Assembly: GCF_964204645.1 (NCBI RefSeq)
Contig: NC_134034.1
Location: 13,831,962 to 13,895,961, forward strand
From: Tubulanus polymorphus
Lineage: Eukaryota; Nemertea; Palaeonemertea; Tubulaniformes; Tubulanidae
Direction of reading: 5' to 3'
DNA: 64,000 nt
Shown here: piece after piece, positions 48,387-60,452 of the stretch
Layout of the letters: every line of letters starts with the position of its first letter
Numbering within the stretch: position 1 is the stretch's first letter
Notes under the pieces: model-generated
Seen by the model: only the letters and a program-made list of their open reading frames with translations
What the model was told of the DNA's origin: nothing
The model's database searches: none
Position numbers and translations under genes: made by a program

Positions 48387-51300
48387 ATGCGGATCTTTTC
48401 CTCGCAAACGATTCTGACGTTGGCCTTGATCTGCCTGTTTGACGTCACCAGATCTCAGACCACGACTGTACAAAAACTTGCAAATGCCGAATGGTCGTTT
48501 GAATGCTGGGTAAGCTGGAAATCTATAAATTGATATTTGTTAGTCATATTTCTCAGCGGCATATCAAACCCGACGACATCACTCTACGCCGTGTTCAAAA
48601 ATCACAAATTGCGAAATTGAAAAATGAACTACTGTTGCGTTGGTCTCCTCTCTATTTTGCTTCGGGTACCGGAGTATCGAGTGGATTAAACCCTTAGAGG
48701 ACAAACCATTAAATTCGATTTAACATAGCTTTATTTTTTTCCATCTCAAACACGCTCAACATGGCGTCCACGCTTCCTCTGCAAATCATCACGTGACACT
48801 TACGTCACACAATCAATATTACTTTATAACAACTATAAATACCAGGCATTAGACATTTTATCAGCAAACTTCAAATCCACGCCCTTCATTTTGACTAAAA
48901 TGAGTCTAAAATGAGCGACAAATAGCAGACAATATACGATTTAACACCTTCCTCAACAAAATGACGAATGTTAGAGACGAGTATTACTGAAGAGTTAGAT
49001 AATACCCGACATTTGAACCCGAGGTTTGAATCTCTTTAGTTGCCGGCTATTGCTTCTCATCATAATGTGTACATGAAAAATAACAATACAACAAGATATA
49101 GTATTTGAAAGGTAAAACTTGTTTATGTGACGCACGAGTTTTCGCTAGTAGAAGGTTCATCAGGTGAATGAGTGGCCTGATGAAGCTATCACCTATTAGA
49201 GAAAACTCCAGAATTGATTGAACACGTTAACAGGCTTCTCAAAGATTGAAAAATGAGGATTGTTGGAATTTTCATTCCAGGATTCGACTGCAACAAACCT
49301 GAATGAACTATTAATAGAAAAAGACAATCAATACCAGAACTCACCAGGAAACCCTGCGACGATTACATACGCCGTGGCGACTGGAACGACTGTTGCTACA
49401 GCTTATGCCGCGAATTCAGACAGAACAGCGACAAGTATCGGCACCACGAGAATCAAGTATACAATCTGTAAATAATTGAGAAACCGTGTATCTAAAAAGA
49501 TACCAAATTCGATTAAATCGGTGGTAACCTCAGTGAACGTAATGACGCGGTCCCCTGACTGCAGTCCACAGCGGATCACTACGATAATAAGTTAGAAAAT
49601 ATATCAAGACAGACGGAAAAAACTGTCGGCTTCCCAAAAAACATATGGGAAACACTTCCAGCTGGCGATACTTATCAATCTCCGAACAACAATTATTTGC
49701 TGCAATGGCAATTTCTATAAATTGTGTTGTGAGTTAAAAGCGAAAAAATAGCAGATCATTTGTTGTTGTTGTATTTTTCTTTCACAGTGGCGCAAAAAGC
49801 TGAACTATTCGACAGCGGGGTTTACCACTGTAAGAAAGGCGGCAGCAGAATAGCGTCCATCACCGCTGAATTAATAGTAACAGGTGATTTATCTGTGTCT
49901 TATAACTGATTCTACTACTTCACTCTCCTGTTCTAGAAATGGCAATCGCGGGAGAAATTTCGGACATTTTGTATTTGATTTTAAAAAAAATATATATATT
50001 ACCAGAATAAATGTGCCTTTATTTCGGTAATACCCGGTGTTGGGGTCGTCCAGAAGAGATTTCAACCAGATGACATCGCTAGTCTGGAATATCCTCTCGG
50101 CGAGTATGACGGTTTGCAGGGATATACGGATCTAATAAATGGGAATATTATAGGATTTTCAACACTGCGATGAATTGATTCTTTGTGAAGAGACATGATA
50201 CAGATATTTCCTCGGGATAAAATGACCGCTTCCTGGCCTTAGCAGGGAAGACAACGAGCGGCGATTGGATAGATCTGCCAGCATCGAACGCACCAGTTTG
50301 CGCTATAGGCTAATGCGTTGTCTTTTTTTCCAGACACTCCTGTTGCCCAGTGGATCTCCAATGGAAACGTGCTCACGTCTGCAGCTACGGGCACTATTGA
50401 CTTGCGAACAACCGGAAGTGCAACGACCCTCCAATGCAAGGTCACTGTTGAAAGCACGAAAGCGGTGATAAGCATTGTATCAAATGGTATTTCTAAGGAG
50501 ATCAGCTCGACGGATACTGGCTGGACTACAACGTATCAGACCGGCGCCAACTGTGCTGATAGGTATTAGGCAAATATAATTCATACGCAGCTTAACATTC
50601 TTTGTAAAATGCCTGCCTTATTTGCAATTTCATGAAAAATATAGCTGCAAAAGCAGCGATAACGGGTTTTCTGCCTAGCTACATCCTTATTATGCGAACT
50701 AAAGGGAATTATTGAAACCTATCACGATATGACCCTCAACAACTTATCTTTGAGATCGCGTTTGAACGGACGCTATACTCACTAGCTATACGTGAACCGA
50801 ATCAAGCTGAAATCTCAAAGATAAAATTCTTACTAACAGCAAACGGCAGTCAAAAACTTGTTACTTTTTTCTCAATTTCGGAAACTCAACTACGCCTGCA
50901 AGGAGTCGAATGAAGGTGTCTAAAATATCCAGTGAATTTGCTAAAGATCGGTAACGTACTTAAGTAGAAATCAAATGTTCATAATTACCATTTCAAGGCC
51001 TTGGCACAATGTGCAAAATGGTGGGAATAAATTATTGTATTTACACTTGAAATGATTATCGAAACTTGCGGCGAATTTACGACGTAGAAAAACATATCGA
51101 TTTATTGAATGGACCAAAATTACGATGTTTACGGTACAACACGATTGCTGTACAACCTTTACCGAGTAAAGCGAGCGGCCTGAACTGGATAAATAAACGA
51201 TACATGTTCAAAACAAATAATTTACCAGAATCTATTGATAAAAAATTAACCACGCCAAGGACGTGATTATGATACCAAGACCTCGTCGGCCCAGAAAAGT

Positions 51301-53481
51301 AGCCCCAACCGTAACCCTAACTGGCTCGTAACCCTAACCCTAGATCGCTTGTAACCCTAACCCTAGCAGGATCCGAACCTGCAATCTCCGGCATGCCAGG
51401 AGTGCACGCTACCCACTAGGCCACTGAGCTGTACTGATAGAATGAGTTTGTAAATATGTCCGGTCAGTGTGGTGACCAGTCACGCGTGGTCGACTCTATT
51501 CACCAAAGGCACCCTCTCATATGTTATTTAAAGATAAATGGATATCCTAGATTCCATAAGAATTCTCGTATTTTTCAACTTCTGTGAAGTTTTGCTTGAA
51601 CATATTCGACAAAAGCTTATATTTCTCTTGCTAATTCGGCCATTTTATTCACAGCTGTCATCGTCAACATATTGATGGAGTTAACGTAGATCTAAGTGAC
51701 CTTATCTGTTAATTACATCGTACTATACAAAGACAATGTTTTCTAGTGAAAATAGTGTGAAAAAACGGGGCAAAAATAATAATCTGGGGCATGATAATAG
51801 AGTTTTCTGTGAAATAACAAAAAACCCTAAAAAGTTGTCAAACTTGTTTATTTCATGAGAAACACGAATTGATACAAACTCCAGGTTGTACCTATATTGC
51901 CAACATCGACTGTACCGAGATTTACAGTATTTCTCGAACTCAACTCAAAATGTAACCCCGATTCGGGGTAGAATTTTAATTGTATCACCTTATACAAGAG
52001 ACAGGGTGTTATTATGTTTGCAGCAAGTGCAATGTTCAGTATGAATACATCTGGAGCGCTTGGGACGCGAATGCTAACGCTTACGATCAATTCACCTACC
52101 AGATGAACGGTAACGCCATCTGGTGTATAGCTACGAATGCAATCGGTTTGAAGGCGTCGAGCAGTATTAATTTGGACGTACAATGTAAGTTTGAATATCT
52201 CGTTTACCACGGTCATCTTCATCCGTCAAGGGATTCGGACCCACTAAGCTAAAGCCGTTCGGGGAGCGATACCGGACCCCTGGCAAGCGAGGATGACTAG
52301 GGTATAGATTTCAATAGAAACTGGCGCGTCAATATAAGCGCCTTCGAGTACATGGAGAAATAATCCTTGTATTTTGTTTTCACCTATCTCTATTATAGAC
52401 GGAATGGCCAACTTCAAAATAACTCCATTAGTTCTGACGATCCAACAACACAACCAACCATTATCGTTCATTGCCAGTTTCGAATCGAACCCGAAAACTT
52501 GCAGCATCACTTGGTACAAAACCTCCACCGCAGATCAGACATTGGACGCTACAGTGCTGCTTCCCACTGACCAGTGGACAGACTCGGTACGAAGGACCAT
52601 ATTACCTTCTCATACATTCACTTCATGTTTTGTGAAGTCTTAATTATGGTGTATGGTAGTCAATCAGTTTGTAAATATGTATCAAATTAACAATTCTGAA
52701 CACACGTGAGACATTGGTGAGTTGGGAAATGTCTGGCACCGCGGATTAGTTGCTCAAAACTTAGTAAAGGATAAGAAACCTATTTTTGAGCAACCTGAAG
52801 TCACGAGTGCGTGTATTAACAACTTCAGATTTATAAGTTCATTTTAGGTTGTCCAACAAACTTACGTATCAGTTATCATTGGTAAACTGGCCACGAAACA
52901 AGATGAGGGGTATTACCACGCTAAATGCGGCGCTGATGTTGTAACGGCTCAATTGGTTTATAACGTGATTTCACCACCAAAACCGCATGTGAACTACACC
53001 GCCGGTAGGGAAGAGTCATTGATAGTCTTACCTCGACCCGTGCGCGCACAACCTCTGATAGATAGACCTCCAGGGCTACCTGTGTGTACAAAACCCCTCA
53101 TATACCTGGCGTATTAAATACCCTTCATGAGAAAATTATAGATTTTAAGGAAAATATCATCTTAACTGGTAACGTCTGTTCAGAAATTAGTTAGTTTAAT
53201 AAAACCACTGAGGAGTGTGTGGAGGAAGCATTATGACCGATCAAGGCCATTTATATTAAGTGATAATATTGAATTGAAAAAGATGTCTGTTTATTACAGG
53301 TTACACCATGTTCAATATGAGAGCGCTCATATTCGATTTGATTTTGTACCCGAAAATCATTGTACCGATGGTTAAACAGATGCCGGCCTATCAGGATTAT
53401 ATAACTCAGTTTGCGGCTCAGCAACTACAGCAATCTCAGCAGCAACCAGCTCAACCTGCTCAACCGCCCCCGGCGCCATAG
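48387..53481 (+). CDS. Ig cluster gene C: secretory three-Ig-domain protein with Q/P-rich tail (8 exons)
   Basis: Exons 48387-48509, 49281-49467, 49788-49883, 50334-50562, 52024-52184, 52399-52586, 52848-53004 and 53300-53481 join in phase to 440 residues. The signal peptide is MRIFSSQTILTLALICLF and Ig1 closes with DSGVYHC in exon 3. Exon 4 is nearly identical to that of gene B over its first 180 bp. Exon 5 (YIWSAWDANANAYDQ) has the same two-codon insertion relative to gene A as gene B has. Exon 8 encodes MRALIFDLILYPKIIVPMVK and then QLQQSQQQPAQPAQPPPAP before TAG at 53479-53481; the frame again stays open for 15 codons to TAA 53527-53529. This is the largest of the three genes because of long introns 1, 4 and 7. 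Confidence 0.82.
51301..51440 (-). mobile_element. tRNA-derived SINE fragment with telomere-like repeat tail
   Basis: On the minus strand an A box (TGGCCTAGTGGGTAGCG, 51423-51407) and a B box (GGTTCGGATCC, 51379-51369) have tRNA-like spacing, with a partial anticodon-arm pairing between them. Downstream come three CTAGGGTTAGGGTTAC-type repeats (51350-51305). The tRNA cloverleaf is incomplete, so this is a pseudogene or SINE head rather than a tRNA gene. It lies in intron 4 of Ig gene C. Confidence 0.6.
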
Positions 53482-54080
53482 CCGGCTCAGCAGCAACCAG
53501 CAGCTAACCAAAAACAGACTCAGCAATAACTAGTTTTATTGACAAGAACTTTGTACTTATTAACAACTGCTTTAGCTTTACACCCACTATGACCAACTGC
53601 AACGAGTGTGTTTATTATATAACCTTTTCAAAAGCATGGACACCTAAGACTGAGTTACTACTAGCGATACCTGGTGGATCCTTGCTTGCGGGAATATCTT
53701 TGTTTTTAACCACTCATTTTTATTCAGAAAACAAAAGAACACAAATACAAGATTAACGTCACAAAACGCCTCGAAGGTGGCATTGTGTACAAGGAAACAT
53801 ATAGATTTAATATAACTTTAAGCAGGCCGAAAAAACCAGTGATCTATGATTACAATGTATACAACGCATTGTGCAAAATTAAAATTTTGATAAGTGCGCC
53901 GCGGTCTAGCGATATCATCCATATTTGAATCGTTTGAAAACCCCTTTACAAGGTTCATTTGATCGACAACTGACGATTGGAACCCGTATCGCGACCGCAT
54001 TCGTACTGTCAATCAATTTCTTGTGCATCGACATCGCGATAGCTGTCGTTACCCGGCGCTTCACCACATTGTATGACATC

Positions 54081-57000
54081 TCAAGCGACGACTATAGGTG
54101 GCGTTTCCGATTGTTGCAATTCCCACATAGACGCGTACACGTCACCAGCAGCTAGTAGTTCCTCGTGTCTGAAATGAGAAATAAACAAATAAATAATAAC
54201 GCTTATCTAAAATAGTATCTCTCTTAAATCAACTGACGTATTTCAACACGTTCACTGTCGCAACCTCTAATACCGGTTATATCGCTATTATACATACACA
54301 GGGTCAGACCTAAGAAATGAAAGCCACTTGCCCGGGGGGCAAGCATATCTGAAATTACGCTTGCCCCTCCAAAAGCTACTTGCCCTTCACAGGCAGTCCG
54401 ATTGGTGGAACTATCATCCGTTGTATCGATTGGGGAAATAGCTTTTGACATAAAATTGCACTAGCCCGGAGGACAAGTGATAATGAAAACCGACTTGCCC
54501 TGATGATAATATACTTGTCCCGGGCAATCGGACAAGTGCTTAGATCGCACTCTGCATACATGTAGTTTTAGTATGAGAAATGGAGTCTATTTCAAAATCA
54601 AAGATTCTTCGCCTTGCGGGCGGCCGCCGCGTGCTCAAAGGGATTACATATATAACGTGATAAAAGGTCAGAGATTGATTTAAAAACACAGTTCCCTATT
54701 AGAGTTATAGTATCCTCACCGTCCTCGCTCAACTATCCTGCCGTTTTTAAGGACGAGTATTTGATCAGCGTGGACGACCGTCGACAATCGATGAGCGACT
54801 ATAATCGTAGTACGATTCTCGCAGATATTTGACAGTGACGTCTGGATGGCCCGTTCTGTTTGAGTATCTAAAGCAGACGTAGCTTCATCTAATAGAATAA
54901 TCGCTGGTGATTTCAGTATCGTTCTCGCTATGGCAACGCGTTGTTTCTCGCCTCCACTAAGTTTTAACCCTCTCTCACCGACTTGGGTTTCATATTCTGT
55001 CGATGATTGGAAAAGAAAGAAGTACTGCTGTAACATTTGATGATAGCCTATATAACACAGATAAAGGGAGGGTCAGAGAGGGAGAGATATGATAAGAGTG
55101 GCAGTTTTAAACTTACGTTTCGGGAAGCAGATTATTTTCGGATGAATATTGGCGGCTTCGGCCGAATCGATGACGTCATCATCATCTGCCGTCACTCTGC
55201 CGTATCTGATATTGTATTTGATATCAGCGTTGAATAGATTGGTGTCTTGAGGAACTACACCGATATTCATCCGTAGAGATTTCTGAGTCACCTAAATTGA
55301 ACGTTATTTGAACGAATTTTACGTAGGTTCGAGTCCCGAATTTGATATGATATTTTCTCCATAAAACATTTCTTTATGATTAACAAAATATTGATTATAC
55401 AAAATATATGCAAATTATCTGTCTGGATTCCAGTATTCTACCTTTGTTATATCCTGTCGATCGATTTTGATCGATCCTGACTCTGCCTCGTAGAAGCGAA
55501 ATAGCAGTTTGATTAAGGTACTTTTACCGGATCCGGAAGGTCCAACTAACGCGTATGTCTCACCAGGTGGAACACTGAATGTTATATCCTTTAAAACAAG
55601 CTCCCTGAGTAAAATTACATAAATATCTCATTTATTTTGTTCGCTCAAATTAGTTAACTTATGCTACGGTCGCTTTTTGGAAGTAGAAAAATATGATTTT
55701 TGAAAATCGGTTGATTCAAACTTATATATAAAACTATAGAAGCAATGGCCGACAGATGGCGCCAATTAAGCTGACCTTTGATTGTACCGGAAGCAGACGT
55801 CCTTGACATCGATACGACCTTCAACCAGTACGAGATCTCGCGCATTCTCGTCGTCGACGATATCTTGTTTCTCGTTCATTAGGTCGAACATGTTTTCCAT
55901 ATCGATAAACGATTGTTGTAGAACTCTGTTTATGGAAATTTACATAATATTCAATGAAAACAGTTCAAACATAGGATATACGCCTCACTTTAACCCTACC
56001 CTCATGCGCGGATCCAATGGGAAGGGTGTGTACGTCTTCTATTAAAATTGTGTCCCCTTCACAAAAAAACTTGATCCGCCACGGTGTCTCTTACTTTCAC
56101 CAATAAACTTGTTGTACCCAGATGGCCCTGCCCAGTGTAGTGCACCACCTTACCTCTTAGTACCTCTGAAAAAGGTTCCCAAGTACTTTTTCCCCGAGAC
56201 GTTTGTTTGAGCTGAAGAGAGGGCCAATCTACACAGTACTACGGTACGTACCTGTATTGTGTACCGAAATAGTTGAGAGGAGTGTAAAGTTGTCTGATGT
56301 AACTAACAAACAGAACGAAATCTCCAACAGTGAAATCGCCTTCATATACGATATTGTGAACCATCATAATGGATCCTAACAAGAATCCGCAGTGGATCAC
56401 TATATTCTGTATGTTGTTGAGTAAGATCACTGTAGCATTCGACGTCCATTCGGCACTCTGAAAATACATTTAAAACTGGTACTGGTCGTAACTGTCTTAG
56501 AGTCCATGTTGGGAAAGCAGTTTATAGTTTCTTTGTAAACCCCTTTTTAATAACAGTTTAGGTGGGAGAGAACCCAGTGTACCCACCTGAAACCCCCACC
56601 TGAAACCACCACCTGAATCCCCACAGTTTACCCACCTGAAACCCCCACCTGAAACCCCAGTGCACCCACCTGAAACCCCAGTGTACCCACCTGAAACCCC
56701 CACCTGAAACCACCACCTGAATCCCCACAGTTTACCCACCTGAAACCCCCACCTGAAACCCCAGTGCACCCACCTGAAACCCCAGTGTACCCACCTGAAA
56801 CCCCCACCTGAAACCACCACCTGAATCCCCACAGTTTACCCACCTGAAACCCCCACCTGAAACCCCAGTGCACCCACCTGAAACCCCAGTGTACCCACCT
56901 GAAACCCCACAGTGCACCCACCTGAAACCCCCACCTGAAACCCCACAGTTTACCCACCTGAAACCCCCACCTGAAACCCCAGTGCACCCACCTGAAACCC

Positions 57001-59613
57001 CAGTGTACCCACCTGAAACCCCACAGTGCACCCACCTGAAACCCCCACCTGAAACCCCCACCTGAAACCCCACAGTGCACCCACCTGAAATCTATCGATA
57101 GATAGTGAATATGTTTCTAATTCGAACTCCTCGCCGCAGTAATATTTCACTGTTTCGTGGTTTATCAGTGAATCAACTGCTCTAGTGTTACTATCATTCT
57201 CACATTCATTCATAGTTCGGCGGAATTTCGATCTCCATTCGGTCATTCCAATTGTCGTAGCTACAATTTCAGTCGACAACAACATAGTTTTATCCCTAAG
57301 AAGTTTAACGAAGGCGAATGGATCTTTCCAGAAAAGATAGACTTCCATAGATTCCAACAGGCATGATAACCTAAGCGCTGTTTATAGTATTATTTCATGA
57401 TAAGCGGTCAGCTTATAATTACGCAATTTAGAATGATGTGATAAGTTTGTGATGTCATGGATGGATTTGTGAAACTTTCTAGAAGGATCCACTTACTGAT
57501 ATAGATTAACATAGTGGCAGCAACGATCAGCGCGTACCACGCGTTAAAAGCCATAGCGAAATAAACGATAGCGATCGTAATATCGACCACGGTGGGCAAC
57601 AATTTAAAAAGAACTTTACTGAAAAATAGAAATCAAAATGTACTTAATATCGGTTGAATGATTTATCGCGATGACTCCGGTGTGGAAGACTCTTTACTCT
57701 AATATCAGATTGATGCTGTTTGTTCCGCGATCCAGGATTTTAAGAACTTCGCCCGTATTCCTGTTCAGATGCCAATTCAACGATAATCTACAAAAGAAAA
57801 GATTGGCCAAACAGTTCGCTTTTATAAAGGTCTCGTGCAGATTCTAACGTGCGCGAGTCAGCGAAATAAGACAAAGTGTTGTATGTTCGGTCGGTTTTAC
57901 CCGTGTAGATGGTCGAACAGTTTCGTCTGTATCATTTTCGTCGTAAATTGTTCGATGCGAATCCAGAAAAATGATCGAATATTATTGAGCAGACCCATTG
58001 TACCTGAAAGTATCCAAAATACGCACTAATAATAATATCTCTGCGTCGATTCGATACCGGTCACCTCCAGTAATCCACTTCTAATGTTCTGTTTACAATC
58101 AGTAAAATCTTCTTGGCCCATTTTACATAAAGCGATACTCACCCCCTCCTCCGCTACCTTGTAAGAATTTCAAAAACACAAACAAGCTGATGAGACCCCA
58201 TCTGAAATTTGCCTGTGATCCCAGCGTCAAATAGTCGACTGTCAAATACATAATTCAATTATCTTACTCCGCTATTGCTAAGTTGAAAGGAGGTGTTTGG
58301 AGCAGTTAACCAGAAAACCCGGCGCACTCACCTGATTTTTTGTACGTTACCGGAACTAAAAGATTAACAACTCGTCCGGCGATTAGTACTAACATACACA
58401 GGAGAACCCTCATCTGCAGCAGCAAGTGACCCTTGGGCCAAACGAAAGGGTAAATCATACGTATTTTAGACACAATACCAGCCCAAGTCGATCGCGATAG
58501 TGGCGCTTCTTGAAAGCCGTTATCAGTGATGTCATTTTGGATTAGCTACAATGGAGAAGATAATGCACATCTCGCTACAATGGACAAGACGACGCTCAAA
58601 GCGGAACGGATAAATCGCTTACCGCGGAACGGATAAATCGCTTACCGCAGCTTGTTCCTCGTCAGCATTGATCAGCAGCCTGCGGTCTGGCAGGATTCTT
58701 CGCGGAATCGCTGGAGATTTACGCGCCAAAACGAATATTGTAAACGTGAATGTCGTTGAAATGTATCTGGCCAGCCATAGACCGAATCGCACCTTGTTTA
58801 AACTGCTATGTTTAAAAGAAGGAATTGTTCTTAATAAAGTCCACATCAGTTATTTTGTTCAAGAAGAGGGTGGGTGGATTGGAATATCTTTGGATTTTTG
58901 GATGATAAAAAACATTTTGGTCGGTGGGTCAGTATAAAAATAGAAAATGTTTGACGACCCTAGGAAGCGCAGAAGATACAGTGGTCGCAGTGTTAAAACC
59001 ATCGCTTTAATTGTATCGGGAACTATCTACGACCCTACAGAAGCTCTGGAAAATAGAAATAGCGTATTAAAACTCATTAAGCCTACCCAGCAAGGTTCCA
59101 CCACCATAACGGACTCATCCAGTTTATAAATGTCAAATTTTCTGACAAAAAACACAGCGACCAAAAAACCAATAATTTCATCCCGTGTCCAGCTTGCCTC
59201 TCTTGTCGGGCACGATGTCTCTCTTGGAAAATGAAGCCTATAGAACCAGCCCAGCTGAAAGTCCGGGTCACTGTCGCTAGTATCTGATATCCGTATATCG
59301 TTTTACTCCCTGTCGCCATGGCTACGGTTATAATATTCCCGAAGACGCTTTCGATCACCATGGCAACGCTGACGATTATTTGGAAAATGAATAATAAATT
59401 AGTCGACGGTGGCGCCATCACTCGGGCTGGCGATACTAGACGAGTATCGGCATCGCAACATTTGATCCTGATGAATTCAAAGAATGCCGATAAAAACATG
59501 GCGCTAAACACCGTTGTGGACGTCACGGTTTGCAGGAAACACGGTGAAAATCCATTTTGAATCCACGGTTCGGTCAGATTTTCACCAGCCGGGCAAAATG
59601 ATCCCATCAACAT
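54081..59613 (-). CDS. ABCB6: ABCB6-type mitochondrial/lysosomal ABC half-transporter, complete, 14 exons
   Basis: Exons 59613-59087, 58802-58646, 58545-58332, 58238-58143, 58003-57901, 57787-57698, 57618-57497, 57260-57085, 56457-56252, 55925-55776, 55604-55442, 55291-55117, 54996-54720 and 54168-54081 join in phase to 847 residues, close to the vertebrate length. The N-terminal ABCB6-specific membrane region ([23 protein letters not shown]) precedes the six-helix transporter core (exons 3-9; [39 protein letters not shown]). The nucleotide-binding domain has Walker [11 protein letters not shown]-loop [10 protein letters not shown], signature LSGGEKQR, Walker [13 protein letters not shown] and H-loop VAHRLSTV. 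It ends [19 protein letters not shown]. Family knowledge: a homodimeric exporter linked to porphyrin, heme and heavy-metal handling. Two donors (exons 2 and 8) lie in repeats. Confidence 0.95.
54299..54554. mobile_element. hAT-like MITE, copy 2
   Basis: A 256-bp homologue of 1976-2193 with ends CAGGGTCAGACCTAAG and CTTAGATCGCACTCTG (12 of 16 matching in inverted orientation). Immediately outside both ends is CATACA, a perfect 6-bp direct repeat. It lies in the last intron of ABCB6. Confidence 0.65.
56575..57095 (-). repeat. Splice-site-bearing minisatellite in ABCB6 intron 8
   Basis: About 520 bp built from CACCTGAAACCCC units (12-21 bp) arranged in larger repeats of roughly 110 bp with GTGCACC, GTGTACC and ACAGTTTACC spacers. 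On the gene's strand each unit reads GGTTTCAGGTGGG. The outermost unit is the real exon 8 donor (TTTCAG|GTGGGT at 57085). The array is G-rich on the transcript and could form G-quadruplexes. Confidence 0.9.
58613..58660 (-). repeat. 24-bp tandem duplication copying the ABCB6 exon 2 donor
   Basis: GCGGAACGGATAAATCGCTTACC occurs twice back to back. On the gene's strand GCG|GTAAGCG is therefore present at 58646 (the donor used in the model) and again 24 bases further into the intron. Confidence 0.75.
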
Positions 59614-60452
59614 ATTCCCAACGTCACCTTTACTGCAAATGACAAGTCGTTTATCGAACTGAACGCGTACGAATTACACGCAATTTAAACAACTGCAGTT
59701 CGTGTGCGTCAATCTGTGATCCGCGTTTAGTCGAGATTGTTACAGGTTTAGAGATTGCCGATACCTCAACGATTCCAACGGAAACAGAATATTTAAACTA
59801 TATTCAATGAGTCTCTACTTTACTGCGCTGCCAAAAACTGGAGGTATAATAATCTAACAGTGGTAACAGTTGTGTTTAATGACGAACGGACCTCTATTAG
59901 CCAGATGAAATATTGAATTCTAATTCATGCTGGTCGCGCCATCGTATAGACTATATATTCATTCATGCTGTTAGTTTGTCTTAACTTAAATCAAAACGAA
60001 ACGATTTAATTGCGTTACGTTATAATATGTCATTTAACTATCTATACCACGTACATAATCTGCATCTATAGTAAGACGTTCTGAAGTCAGATCGCCGAAA
60101 GTCGAATAATCGCTTAAATAGGATGAATGTCGATGGTCCTGAATATTCCATCTGTTTTTCACAAGAATTCATATTTCAAAGTCGGATTTTATGAACCTGA
60201 AACGAGGGGCAGAGAGCCAGAGGGCGGGGATTTCTAACCAAGAAACCTTGTGAAAATCACAGGTAAAATTGTATAGAAAAATAAATCCAAAATTTCAGTG
60301 TTTTGAAATCATTTCTTGTAGATGATGATTAAATATTTCTAACCCCTGAAGCTCGTTCTAAACACATTTCCATTCATTTTACATTTTTTAAAATGCGACA
60401 TTAATAACTTGATTTATTTCATTATGAAAAACCTAAATATAATTGATTACAT
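59614..60452. other. Intergenic between ABCB6 and ETFBKMT-like gene
   Basis: AT-rich. It should include the ABCB6 promoter (close to 59614) and the 3' UTR of the methyltransferase gene. No repeat or exon seen. Confidence 0.35.

Noticed and set aside
48831-48870. TATAAATA core-promoter-like sequence in intron 1 of Ig gene C, resembling that before gene B
   Set aside because: AT-rich background makes such motifs common, and no first exon follows it.
56497-57080. Gly/Phe/Gln-Val repeat frames
   Set aside because: Artefact of the ABCB6 intron 8 minisatellite.
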